64,000 nucleotides of DNA from an uncultured Clostridia bacterium (GTDB lineage Bacteria > Bacillota_A > Clostridia > TANB77 > CAG-508), in NCBI GenBank assembly GCA_947624725.1, contig CANQLP010000004.1, positions 1-64,000 on the forward strand. The letters run 5' to 3'. This document shows, piece by piece, positions 51,037 through 61,299 of the stretch; positions within the stretch are counted from its first letter, which is position 1; every line of letters starts with the position of its first letter. The position numbers were made by a program, and so were the translations under genes. Below the pieces are notes generated by a model. It did not search any database and was not told the origin of the DNA. It saw only the letters and a program-made list of their open reading frames with translations.

Positions 51037-52665
51037 ATGATAGGTACTTTGTGTATAAAAAATGTCGGAATAATTGATGATGCTGTTATAGAGTTAAATG
51101 ATGGATTGAATATTCTCACAGGAGAAACTGGTGCTGGTAAAACACTTATAATAGATTCACTTCAGATAATTTCTGGTGGCAGATTTTCTAAAGAGATGAT
51201 CAGAAAAGGACAAGATTTTTCTTTTGTTGAGGCGTCAATTTATTTACCAGAAAAAGGTGAAAGTACTGATGGAAATATAGTTGTTTCAAGAGAAATATAT
51301 CAAAATGGAAGAAATACATGTAAGATAAATGGTAGACTTGTATCTGTAAGCGAATTGAAAAATTTTATGAAAGATGTAATTAATATACATGGGCAACATG
51401 AAAATGAATCTCTTTTAGATGAAAGTACACATATAAAACTTCTAGATAATTTTGCAGGAAAGGAAATTACAGCTTTAAAAGAAGAATATGCAGAAATGTA
51501 CAGAAAATATCGTGAACTTACAGAAAAGATAAAAGAAAATTTTGGAGATGATAAGGAAAAACAAAGAGAGTTAGATTTACTTAAATATCAAAATTCTGAA
51601 ATAGAAGATGCAAAATTAAAGGTAGGAGAAGAAGAAGAATTAGAAAATAAAAGAAATATAATGCTAAATCAAGAAAAAATTGTAAGTAATCTAGAAGAAG
51701 CAAGTGCACAAATTAGCGAAAACTCAATTGATTCAATAAGTTTGGCTATAAGATGTTTAGAAAAAATAGAAGGAATAGATAAAAAATATGATGAAACATT
51801 GGGCAATTTAAAGAGTATATATTATGATATTCAAGAATTATCAAGAGATATAGATGATTTTAAAGAAGAAATATATTTTGATGAAGATGAAAGAAATGAA
51901 GTAGAAGCAAGATTAGATTTAATATATGTGCTTAAAAGAAAATATGGAAATAGCATTGAAGAAATATTGAAATATAACGAAGAGATAAATGCAAGGATTG
52001 AAAGAATAGAAAATTCTGAAGAATATGTAAATAAGTTGAAAAAAGAATTAAAAGAAGTAACAGAAAAGATGAGAAAACTTGCAAAAGAAATTAACAAAAT
52101 TAGAACAGATAAGGCAATTAAACTTGAAGAAAGTATTAATAAAGAACTTTATGATTTGGAAATGAAAAATGCAAAATTTGCAGTAAGTATAGTGTATGAT
52201 GAAGAAGAAAAATTTACACCTAATGGTCTAGATTGTGTAAAATTTATGATTAGTACAAATATTGGAGAGGATGAAAAAGATTTAAGCAAAATAGCATCAG
52301 GAGGAGAAATGTCTAGAATAATGCTTGCTATAAAGAATGTACTTGCAGATGTAGATAAAGTATCTACTATGGTATTTGATGAAATAGATACTGGAATAAG
52401 TGGAAAGGCTGCAAATAGTGTTAGCGAAAAGCTTAAAGCTATATCTAAAAAGCATCAAGTTTTATGCGTAACTCATCTAGCAAATATTGCAGCAAGAGGA
52501 GATTATAATTACTATATAAGTAAGAAGGTAGAAGGGGATAGAACAAAAACAAGTATAAAGAGACTTGATGAAGAAGAAACAATTAAAGAAATTGCGAGAA
52601 TAGCAAGTGGAGATTTAAATGACATTGCGATAGAGCATGCAAAAAACTTAAGAAAGATTGCATAA
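51037..52665 (+). CDS. recN: DNA repair protein RecN
   Basis: 542 aa, intact. SMC-like ATPase of double-strand break repair: Walker A LTGETGAGKTLIIDSL, coiled coil about residues 150-380, signature ASGGEMSRIMLAIK, Walker B MVFDEIDTGISG, and CVTHLANIAARGD. The ribosome site is ACGGAGG; note this CGG is untranslated. No in-frame CGG. Confidence 0.95.
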   Translation: MIGTLCIKNVGIIDDAVIELNDGLNILTGETGAGKTLIIDSLQIISGGRFSKEMIRKGQDFSFVEASIYLPEKGESTDGNIVVSREIYQNGRNTCKINGRLVSVSELKNFMKDVINIHGQHENESLLDESTHIKLLDNFAGKEITALKEEYAEMYRKYRELTEKIKENFGDDKEKQRELDLLKYQNSEIEDAKLKVGEEEELENKRNIMLNQEKIVSNLEEASAQISENSIDSISLAIRCLEKIEGIDKKYDETLGNLKSIYYDIQELSRDIDDFKEEIYFDEDERNEVEARLDLIYVLKRKYGNSIEEILKYNEEINARIERIENSEEYVNKLKKELKEVTEKMRKLAKEINKIRTDKAIKLEESINKELYDLEMKNAKFAVSIVYDEEEKFTPNGLDCVKFMISTNIGEDEKDLSKIASGGEMSRIMLAIKNVLADVDKVSTMVFDEIDTGISGKAANSVSEKLKAISKKHQVLCVTHLANIAARGDYNYYISKKVEGDRTKTSIKRLDEEETIKEIARIASGDLNDIAIEHAKNLRKIA

Positions 52666-52787
52666 AAACATAATAGCTTAACGCTTTGTAATGCTACAAA
52701 TAGACTGTATTAAGCTGAACAAATTCTTTACTTTTCATATTTTTTATGATATATTAAAAAAGGAATAGGTAAAGGAGAGATAATAAT

Positions 52788-53630
52788 ATGCAAAATTTTA
52801 ACTATCATCAGCACACATTTAGATGTGGGCATGCAGATATGGATGTGCAAGATGAAGACTATGTAAAAGAATATATAAAAATGGGTTTTAAGAAAATCGC
52901 TTTTACAGACCATGCACCAGAAAAGAATGTTATAGATACAAGGCAAAATATGAGAATGCCATATAGCAAAAAGAACGAATACTTAAATAGTATAAAAAAC
53001 TTAAAAGAAAAATATAAAGATAAAATAGAGATAGAAACAGGATTTGAAGTAGAGTATTTACCAGGAGAAGAAGAAAATATTTTAGAATTAAAGAGTGATG
53101 TAGATAAAATTATTTTAGGTCAACATTTTGTATATGATAATAATAGAAATCTTAGAATAATTGGAAAAGTAGATTTGACAGATGAAGAACTAATTAGGTA
53201 TGCAGAATATGTAGAAAAAGCAATAGAATTAGGTATTCCAAATATAATAGCACATCCTGATTTTTTTATGTATAGGAGAGAGAATTTTGGAGAAGTAGAA
53301 GAAAAAGTTACAAAACGCATTTGTGAAGCAGCAGAAAGAAAAAATATTATATTAGAAATAAATTTGTCTAGAGTATTTGCAAAAACTTATTACGAGAATA
53401 AAGAATTAAACAATGATTCATTTGAAAAACAGAGAGAAAAACTTAAAAAATTTGAAAGAATAGATTATCCTTGTAAAGAGTTCTGGCAGATTGCATCAAA
53501 TTATAATATAAATGTTTTATATGGTATAGATGTTCACCATAAAAAACAAATTTCAATATATAAAGAATTGATAAAGCTAGTAAATGAGTTTTTAGGTGAA
53601 GAAATAATAAGTAAGTTGAAATTTATATAA
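52788..53630 (+). CDS. PHP-domain phosphoesterase, histidinol-phosphatase type
   Basis: 280 aa, intact, AAAGGAGAG site. PHP metal ligands: NYHQHTFRCGHAD (His-x-His), FTDHAP, ILGQHFVYD (His), IIAHPDFF and YGIDVHHK. It matches the HisK/HisJ histidinol-phosphatase branch, though many Clostridial members act on other phosphoesters and no his genes are in the window. Confidence 0.8.
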   Translation: MQNFNYHQHTFRCGHADMDVQDEDYVKEYIKMGFKKIAFTDHAPEKNVIDTRQNMRMPYSKKNEYLNSIKNLKEKYKDKIEIETGFEVEYLPGEEENILELKSDVDKIILGQHFVYDNNRNLRIIGKVDLTDEELIRYAEYVEKAIELGIPNIIAHPDFFMYRRENFGEVEEKVTKRICEAAERKNIILEINLSRVFAKTYYENKELNNDSFEKQREKLKKFERIDYPCKEFWQIASNYNINVLYGIDVHHKKQISIYKELIKLVNEFLGEEIISKLKFI

Positions 53631-53715
53631 TATTTTAGTTCTAACTAAAATATCGCAGTTCTAACCCAAGCCCTATGTGAATACAATTAAGCAAAAGCAA
53701 ACAGGGGGCGTGTTT

Positions 53716-54027
53716 ATGAACGGAAGTTTAAACCATACTCTACTTGCAGGAGAAAAGCTTATTGCAAGCAGACAGACAATAGAAGAGCGTGCGTGTACAT
53801 TAGCACGATATATTATAGATTCAAAAGATACGGTACGAGGTGCGGCAAAAAAATTTGGCATTTCAAAGTCAACAGTACATAAGGATGTAAGTGAGAGGCT
53901 CCTAAAAATAAATCCAGTTTTAGCAATAGAAGTAAGAAAAATCTTAAATGAAAATAAAGCAGAAAGACATATTAGAGGTGGAATGGCAACAAAACTGAAA
54001 TATGGGGCAAAACATAAGGCAAGTTAA
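53716..54027 (+). CDS. spoIIID: Sporulation transcriptional regulator SpoIIID
   Basis: 103 aa, ATG 53716 with AGGGGG upstream. The core ERACTLARYIIDSKDTVRGAAKKFGISKSTVHKDVSERLLKINP and the end ENKAERHIRGGMATKLKYG are SpoIIID. In Bacillus and Clostridia it acts in the mother cell. It has about 20 extra N-terminal residues. Base composition is a little higher in G+C than the flanks, with GCG and ACG codons, but there is no in-frame CGG. Good evidence that the organism can sporulate. Confidence 0.92.
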   Translation: MNGSLNHTLLAGEKLIASRQTIEERACTLARYIIDSKDTVRGAAKKFGISKSTVHKDVSERLLKINPVLAIEVRKILNENKAERHIRGGMATKLKYGAKHKAS

Positions 54028-54030
54028 TAT

Positions 54031-54063
54031 AAAAACTCAAGGAAAATCCCTTGAGTTTTTGTT
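54031..54063 (+). terminator. Terminator after spoIIID
   Basis: AAAAACTCAAGG / CCTTGAGTTTTT hairpin ending in TTTTTG. Confidence 0.85.
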
Positions 54064-54205
54064 CATATATTAAAACAAAATTATTAATTATATCTTAATA
54101 ATAAAAAGTTTTAAAAAAGCACTTTATCTTTTAAAAAATTTGTATTATAATAGTAATGTCATAAATTGGATAAATCAAGCAAATAACTCTTTCAAGGAGG
54201 AATAT

Positions 54206-56771
54206 ATGAAAAAAACAAATAAAAAAAGAGAACAAAATGATGTAAAAGACGAAACAGTAATGTATAAACCAGTAAAACCATACAAAGAAAAACAAGCAGA
54301 AGACAAAAAGAATAAAAAGAGAAAGAAAAAACATCCAAAGCTTAGAAAGGTAATCAAAATACTAATTATCATGTTTATATTACTTTGTGTAATAGGAGCA
54401 GGAGTAGTTGGAGCTTTAGCATATCGTTGCATATGGGGAGACTGGGCAATTAGTAGAGAAGACCTAGAAATTGCATTTGAAAACTCAAAATTCTATGATA
54501 AAGAAGGAAATGTAATTGCGGTATTAAGTGGAGAAGAAAATCGTGAAATAATTAGTAAAGATCAAATGTCTCCATATTTATTTAAAGCATTTATCTCAAT
54601 TGAAGATGAAAGATTCGAATCACATCATGGTGTAGACTGGAAGAGAACATTAGGAGCAACATTTACATTTTTAACACACTCAGGAGAAAGCTCTTATGGT
54701 GGAAGTACAATAACTCAGCAATTAGTAAAGAATTTTACAGATGAGAAAGACGACTCAGGAATAGATGGTGCTTTAAGAAAAGTAAAAGAAATATTTAGAG
54801 CATATGAAGTAGAAAATATATTGTCAAAAGATCAAGTGCTAGAGTTATACTTAAACTTAATACCACTAGGTGGTGGCTCTAACTTTATATATGGAGTTCA
54901 AACAGCAGCTAGATATTACTTTAATAAAAATGCAAGTGATTTAGATGTAGTAGAGTGTGCTTATCTTGCAGGAATAACAAGTGCACCAGAAAGATACAAT
55001 CCATTTAGAGAAAGTACAGATAAAGAAGAAATAAATAAAAAAGTAAGAACTGTTCTTAAGAAAATGTATGAACTTGGTAAAATTACAGAAGAAGAATACA
55101 ATGCAGGAATCCAAGAAGTAGATGCAGGTATAAAATTTGAAAAAGGTGAAGTATCACAAAATACAAAACTTTCATATTATTTAGAGGAAGCAAGAGATCA
55201 AATAGTAGAAGACTTAATGGAAGCAAACAACTGGAGTGCAGAACAAGCTAAAACACACCTTTATGGAGATGGATATAATATTTATACAAACCTTGATCAA
55301 AATGTTCAAAAAGAAGTAGATGCTCAATTTGTGGATAATGCTAAAAACTGGTATGTAGTAACACCAAAAAATGTACAAAGACAAGGTGCAATGGTAGTAA
55401 TAGATAATGAGACAGGATATGTTGTTGCAGCATCTGGTGGACTTGGAGAAAAAACAGTATCAGAAGGAACAAACAGAATAAATATAAAGAGCCATAACCC
55501 TGGTTCTTGTATAAAGCCAATAGCAATAGTAGGGCCAAGTATGGAAGAAGGAAAGATTACATTAGGTTCAGTTATAGATGATGTTCCACTATCACTTGGA
55601 GATTATAAACCTGTGAATTGGTATTTAAATAATGGATTTTATGGCTATATGCCACTTAGAAGAGTAATTGAAAAATCAGCAAACTTACCTGAAATAACAA
55701 TTTTAAAAATGATAGGAGTTCCAACATCACTTTCATACCTAGAAAAGATGGGAGTTGATATAACAGACGAAGAAAACGACGGATTAGCATTAGCACTTGG
55801 TGGAATGACACATGGACTTACAGCAGTAGAAATGGCAGGATGCTATGCAACAATTGAAAATGGAGGAGTATATAGGACCCCATTATTCTATACAAAGATA
55901 ACAGACAAAGATGGAAATACAGTATATGAAGCAAAGCAAGAAGAAACAAGGGTATTTTCAGAACAAAATGCTTGGCTTCTAACAGATCTTTTAAAACAAC
56001 CAATATATGGTTCAGAAGGAACAGGAACTGCAGCAGCAATTTCTGGGCAACAAGTAAGACGGAAAAACAGGAACAACAAATGATAACTCTTCTGCATGGT
56101 TTGCAGGATTCACAAAATACTATACTGCATCAGTATGGCTAGGATTTGATAGAGAATCAGATGGAAAGATAGGAAATAGAAGCTATAATTCAGATTCTAC
56201 TCAATGTGCTAGATTATTTAAGGCAGTAATGACTCCAGTACATGCTGGAAAACCAAGTGCTTCTTGGGAGCAACCATCTGGAATTACAACAGCAACTATA
56301 TGTAATGTATCAGGTCAACTTGCAGGAGAATTATGTGCACAAGATCCAAGAGGTAGCAGAGTTACGACTGAATATTATGCAGCCGGAACTGCACCAACAA
56401 CAACCTGCTCTGTACATGCAAGCATAGAAGTATGTGCAGAATCTGGTAAGCTTGCAACTGATAAATGTAAAAATAAGGTTAGTAAAGTATTTATAACAAG
56501 AGAAAATGCAGATACTAACACGGCATGGAAATCTGCAGTTGATGCAGCTTATATGCCACCAACAGAAGAGTGTACAACATGTACTGGTGTAGGCCATGGA
56601 AGTGATGAAAATACAGTTTTTGGAAACAGTATAGTAAGTGGCGGAAATACAAGTTACAGTGGATCAAATAATAGTATTGTTAGTGGAAACAGTATAGTAA
56701 GTGGTGGAGGCAATAACTCTTATACTAATACTTCAGCAAAAAATACTACAACTAATAACACAACCGATTAA
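54206..56771 (+). CDS. Class A penicillin-binding protein (transglycosylase/transpeptidase)
   Basis: 854 aa after one C is skipped. Basic cytoplasmic start, one membrane helix (ILIIMFILLCVIGAGVVGALAY), GT51 domain (FISIEDERFESHHGVDWKR, GGSTITQQLVKN, KVKEIFRAYEVE, LYLNLIPLGGGSNFIYGVQTAAR), and a transpeptidase with SCIK (nucleophile Ser), SAN and KTGT boxes. It builds and crosslinks peptidoglycan. The C-terminus is Ser/Asn/Gly-rich and repetitive (GNSIVSGG-type repeats, near 56620-56760). In-frame CGG at 56060-56062 after AGA, two codons before the KTG box; skipping C gives QQVRGKTGTTNDNSSAWFAGF. Without the shift the enzyme lacks its last active-site box. Confidence 0.94.
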
Positions 56772-56802
56772 TATTTTACTTAAAAATTAAGGAGAGATTA
56801 TT

Positions 56803-58185
56803 TTGGAACTTAAGTTATATAACACTCTTTCAAGAAAGAAAGAAAACTTTTTACCAAATGAAAAGACTGTTAAAATCTATACATGTGGACCAACTGTTTA
56901 TAGCTTTGCACACATTGGAAACTTTAGGTCATACATTTTCATGGATACCTTAAGAAGAGTTTTGAAATATAATGGGTATGACCTAAAGCATGTAATGAAT
57001 ATTACAGATGTCGGACATCTTGAAAGTGATGGCGACGAAGGCGAAGATAAAATTGCAAAAGCAGCTAAAAAAGAAAATAAAGATCCATATGAAATAGCTA
57101 AATATTACACAGATATATTTTTAAGAGATTTTGACAGATTAAATATAGATAGACCTGAAATTATATGCAAGGCAACAGACAATATACAAGAGATGATAGA
57201 ATATGTAAAGGCAATAGTGGATAATGGCTATGGTTATGAAACATCTAGAGGAGTATATTTTGATATATCAAAACTTGATAAGTATCCTGTTTTATCAGAT
57301 AGAAAAGTAGATGAACAAATCGCAGGTGCAAGAGTAGAAGTAGATAAGGAAAAGAAAAATCCAGAAGATTTTGCTTTATGGATAAAAGCTCCAGAAAAGC
57401 ATTTAATGAAGTGGGATAGCCCTTGGGGAAAAAGTTATCCAGGCTGGCATATAGAATGCTCAGCTATGAGTTATAAATATTTAGGAGAAAATTTTGATAT
57501 ACATACAGGTGGAGTAGACCATATTCCAACACATCATGAAAATGAGATAGCACAGTGCAAAGGAAGATTTGGAAAGATTCCAGCAAATCTTTGGATGCAT
57601 TGCAATTTCTTAACGATTGATGGTGGAAAAATGTCAAAAAGTCTTGGAAATATCTATACATTAGATACTCTAAGTGAAAAAGGAATAAGTCCACTTGCAT
57701 ACAAATTATTTTGCTTTTCTTCTCATTATAGAAATAAATTAAACTTTACATTTGATGTATTAAAAGGTGCAGAAATATCGCTTGTTAGATTAAAAGAAGG
57801 CTATAAGAATCATTTAGATGGAAATGATGAAGTAGACGAAAATATTATAAATGAATTTGAGGAAAAATTTCATCAAGCAATAAATGATGACTTAAATATG
57901 CCAAATGCAATGAGTATTGTTTGGGAAGTTATAAAATATCCTAAAAAATCAAAAAAACTTTCAGAGTTACTACTTAAGTTTGATGAAGTTTTAGGACTAA
58001 AATTAAATGAAGATGATAAAAAAGAAATAGATATACCAGAAGAAATTCAAAAACTTTTAGAAGAAAGAAAAGTAGCAAGAGAAAATAAAGACTGGGAACT
58101 TTCAGACAAGATAAGGGATATTATAAAAGAAAAAGGGTATATTATTAAAGATTCTAAAGATGGAGTAACAATAGAAAAAATTTAA
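56803..58185 (+). CDS. cysS: Cysteinyl-tRNA synthetase
   Basis: 460 aa, intact. TTG start with GGAGAG upstream. Class I synthetase: CGPTVYSFAHIGNFRSYIFMD (HIGN motif and a zinc Cys), zinc ligands in WHIECSAMS and HHENEIAQ, and GGKMSKSLGN (KMSKS). No in-frame CGG. A hairpin follows. Confidence 0.95.
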   Translation: MELKLYNTLSRKKENFLPNEKTVKIYTCGPTVYSFAHIGNFRSYIFMDTLRRVLKYNGYDLKHVMNITDVGHLESDGDEGEDKIAKAAKKENKDPYEIAKYYTDIFLRDFDRLNIDRPEIICKATDNIQEMIEYVKAIVDNGYGYETSRGVYFDISKLDKYPVLSDRKVDEQIAGARVEVDKEKKNPEDFALWIKAPEKHLMKWDSPWGKSYPGWHIECSAMSYKYLGENFDIHTGGVDHIPTHHENEIAQCKGRFGKIPANLWMHCNFLTIDGGKMSKSLGNIYTLDTLSEKGISPLAYKLFCFSSHYRNKLNFTFDVLKGAEISLVRLKEGYKNHLDGNDEVDENIINEFEEKFHQAINDDLNMPNAMSIVWEVIKYPKKSKKLSELLLKFDEVLGLKLNEDDKKEIDIPEEIQKLLEERKVARENKDWELSDKIRDIIKEKGYIIKDSKDGVTIEKI

Positions 58186-58189
58186 AATA

Positions 58190-58214
58190 TCTCTCCCTGC
58201 AAAGCAGGGAGTAT
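58190..58214 (+). terminator. Hairpin after cysS
   Basis: CTCCCTGC, loop AAA, GCAGGGAG (about 58193-58211). It lacks a T-run, so it may be a processing site or weak terminator. Confidence 0.5.
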
Positions 58215-58280
58215 CTAAAGGAAGGAAAGGACAAAGAATACTAAATCATGCCTTGATTTATGGAAGGAGTTTTATAAAAG

Positions 58281-59289
58281 ATGGAGGAAATTAAAGATAA
58301 GAACTTCTTTAAAAAAATATGGACAAGCATAGTAGATTTTGAAAGTTATGAAGAATATGCTGCTGAAAATATTTCAAGAGCTATTAAATACATTTTCCTA
58401 TTTACATTACTTTTTGTAATAATTGTATCACTTGCATATACATATAAATTTTATTTAGTAATAGAAGATATAAAAAGTTATGTAGATAATAATACTCAGA
58501 ATATTAGTCTTATAGACGGAAAGCTGAATGTTGAAGCAGATAGTACTCTTATAATAGAAAATGAAGATAATATTGTACCAATAATAATTGTAGATACATC
58601 AGATGAAGCAGTAGAAGATGAGTATTTAGATAAAATTAAAGCATACAGCACAGGAGCAATAGTTCTATCAGATAAAATAATAGTATCAAGTAATTTATTA
58701 CAAATACGGAGAAGAAGAGATATATTATAACAGTCTCTTTGATACAAATATTGAAAATAAGGCAGAATTCTTAAATTTATTGAGCTTTTCTAATTTGGGC
58801 ACAATGTATGGATTCTTATTCTTTGTATTAACAATATATTTATTTGTACTTTATATTATATCAAATGTGATAGATATACTTATTTTAGGTGTACTTGGAT
58901 ACCTATTTGGTAGAATAGTAAGATTAAGACTTAAATATAAAGCAACATTTAACATAGGAACATATGCCTTAACCCTTCCAATAATACTTAATTTGATATA
59001 TATAATTGTAAATACATTTACTGGATTTGAAATTAAATACTTTAATATAATGTACACAAGTATTTCGTATATATATGTTGCAGTTGCAATACTTATGATA
59101 AAAGCAGAAATAATAAGTCAAAAAATACAATTAATAAGAATAAAGCAAATACAAAAGCAAGTATCAGAAGAAGCAGAAGAAAAAATACCAGAAGAAAAAG
59201 ATGAAAAAGGACAAGAAGAAAAAAAGGAAAAAGATAATAAAGAAAAGGGAAAAACAGCAGGAGAAGAGCCAGAAGGATCAAATGCATAG
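58281..59289 (+). CDS. DUF1189 family membrane protein
   Basis: 335 aa after one C is skipped. First membrane helix (YIFLFTLLFVIIVSLAYTY), an external domain of about 130 residues, then four helices and a Glu/Lys-rich cytoplasmic tail. Matches DUF1189 in layout and in the FFKKIWTSIVDFESYEEYA start. In-frame CGG at 58707-58709 after ATA; skipping C gives NLLQIGEEEIYYNSLFDTN and carries the external domain into the second helix. 19 bases before ftsH. Confidence 0.82.
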
Positions 59290-59307
59290 AAAGGGAGATA
59301 GAAATAA

Positions 59308-61108
59308 ATGAAAAACAACAATAAGAAACCAAAAAACAATAAAAATGTCATGGCAGGAATATGTATAGTATTATTAGTTATTGCAGCAGCAATTACTTTA
59401 GCAGTATATTTTATGGCACAAAGTAAAGAAAATGATGAGGAAATTGCATATACACAGCTATTACAAGACATCAAAGATGATAAAATAGAAAGTATTGAAA
59501 TGACAGTTGGAAGTACAACTTTAAAAGTAAAATATAAAGAAAGAGAAAATGATGACGACACAGAAAAAGTAATAATTCCAAATACACAAACTTTTATTGA
59601 ATATGTTCATCAAATGAAAGAAGAAGGAAAAGAGATTAATTTAAAACAGTTGCCAAGTGGATTTTTAGCAGGAATAAAATCTAACTTCTTGTCATTAATA
59701 TCTACAGGACTTATGATAATAGTAGTAGTTATGATATTTAAAATGCAAGGAATGGGAGATAAAGGCAAAGTTTATGATGGAGTAGAAAATAAGAGTGATG
59801 TTAAATTTGCAGATGTTGCAGGACTTCAAGAAGAAAAACAAGAGATGATAGAAATTGTAGACTTCCTAAAAGAACCAGATAGATTCTTGAAGATGGGAGC
59901 AAAGATTCCAAAGGGAATTTTACTTTGTGGAAAACCTGGTACAGGAAAAACATTGATTGCAAGAGCAATAGCTGGAGAAGCAGGAGTTCCATTTATTTCT
60001 ATGAGTGGTTCAGAATTTATTGAAATGTTTGCTGGACTTGGTGCATCTCGTGTTAGAAAACTATTTGAAAAAGCTAGAAAACTTGCACCATGCATAATAT
60101 TTATAGATGAGATAGATGCAATCGGGTCAAGAAGGACAAGCTCAAGTGGTGCTGAATCAGAAAACAATCAAACCTTGAATCAATTATTAGTTGAGATGGA
60201 TGGATTTGAGAAAAATGATACAATAATTGTACTTGCAGCAACAAACAGACCAGAAATGCTAGATAAAGCATTGCTTCGTCCTCGGAAGATTTGATAGACA
60301 AATAACTATAGCTCCTCCTGATGTAAGAGGAAGAGAAGATATTCTAAAAATACATGGAAAAGAAAAGAAGTTTTCAGCTGAAGTAGATTTAAAAAGCGTT
60401 GCAGAAGATACAGCAGGGTTTACTGGAGCAGAACTTGCAAATATTATGAATGAATCAGCAATAATTGCAACAGTAAAAAGACATGATGAAATAACAAGAG
60501 AAGATATTGATGATGCAGTAAAAAAGGTAACTGTCGGACTTCAAAAAACAAGTCGTGTAATATCAGAAAAAGATAAACGCCTTACAGCATATCATGAAGC
60601 AGGTCATGCAATTGTAGGAAAATATTTAGAGACAGTTTTAGATGTAAAGGAAATATCAATTATACCTAGAGGAGTTGCTGGTGGATATACGATGTATAAG
60701 ACAAATGAAGATAAGTTTTATATATCAAAGACTGAAATGGAAGAAAAGCTTATATCTCTTCTTGGAGGACGCGCAGCAGAAGAGCTTGCATTAGATGATA
60801 TTTCAACAGGAGCAAGTAATGACTTAGAAGTTGCAACAAAGACTGCAAGGGATATGATTGTAGTATATGGTATGAGTAAAAAGATTGGACCTATTTCACT
60901 TGTTGTAGATGATGTAAGAGAACTTGAATTCTATGGAAAAGAAATAGAAGATGAGATAGGAACAGAAATAAGAAGATTAATAGATGTAGCATATGCAAGA
61001 GCAAAAGAAATCTTATCTGCGAATAGAGATAAACTAGATGCAGTTGCAGAAACTTTAATTGAAAAGGAAACAATTACAGAGAAAGAATTTAATAAATTCT
61101 TTGAATAA
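59308..61108 (+). CDS. ftsH: ATP-dependent zinc metalloprotease FtsH
   Basis: 599 aa after one C is skipped. Two membrane helices, AAA+ module ([19 protein letters not shown], the pore segment [48 protein letters not shown]) and M41 protease ([10 protein letters not shown] with the zinc-binding HEAGH). It degrades misfolded membrane and regulatory proteins. In-frame CGG at 60283-60285 after CCT; skipping C restores LLRPGRFDRQI, the second region of homology with the arginine finger. Without the shift, translation ends within a few codons and no protease domain is made. Confidence 0.96.
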
Positions 61109-61115
61109 AATGCCA

Positions 61116-61160
61116 AAAAACTCATGCAGGAACAAAAAAGTTCCTACATGAGTTTTTTCT
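61116..61160 (+). terminator. Terminator after ftsH
   Basis: AAAAAACTCATG(C)AGGAAC and GTTCCTACATGAGTTTTTT pair around a short A-rich loop, with a T-run. Confidence 0.85.
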
Positions 61161-61212
61161 ACTTATGCATTGACAAAAAAAAAAGAAAAGTATAGAACTT
61201 ATATAAATTTGC

Positions 61213-61280
61213 TTGACTATGCACAAAACTCATGTTATAACTAGATAGAAAGTTTTTAATAACTTATTATCTAGTTATAA
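61213..61280 (+). promoter_or_regulatory. Promoter with a 13-base inverted repeat (operator-like)
   Basis: TTGACT (61213-61218), 17-base spacer, TATAAC (61236-61241). TTATAACTAGATA (61235-61247), which covers the -10 box, is repeated as its exact complement at 61268-61280, 20 bases apart. Such a repeat could be a repressor operator or a hairpin in the leader. Confidence 0.6.
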
Positions 61281-61299
61281 TTTTATTCAAAAATAATCT

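Noticed and set aside
53716..54027. spoIIID as a foreign gene
   Set aside because: Slightly higher G+C, but the sequence is conserved SpoIIID, with no in-frame CGG.
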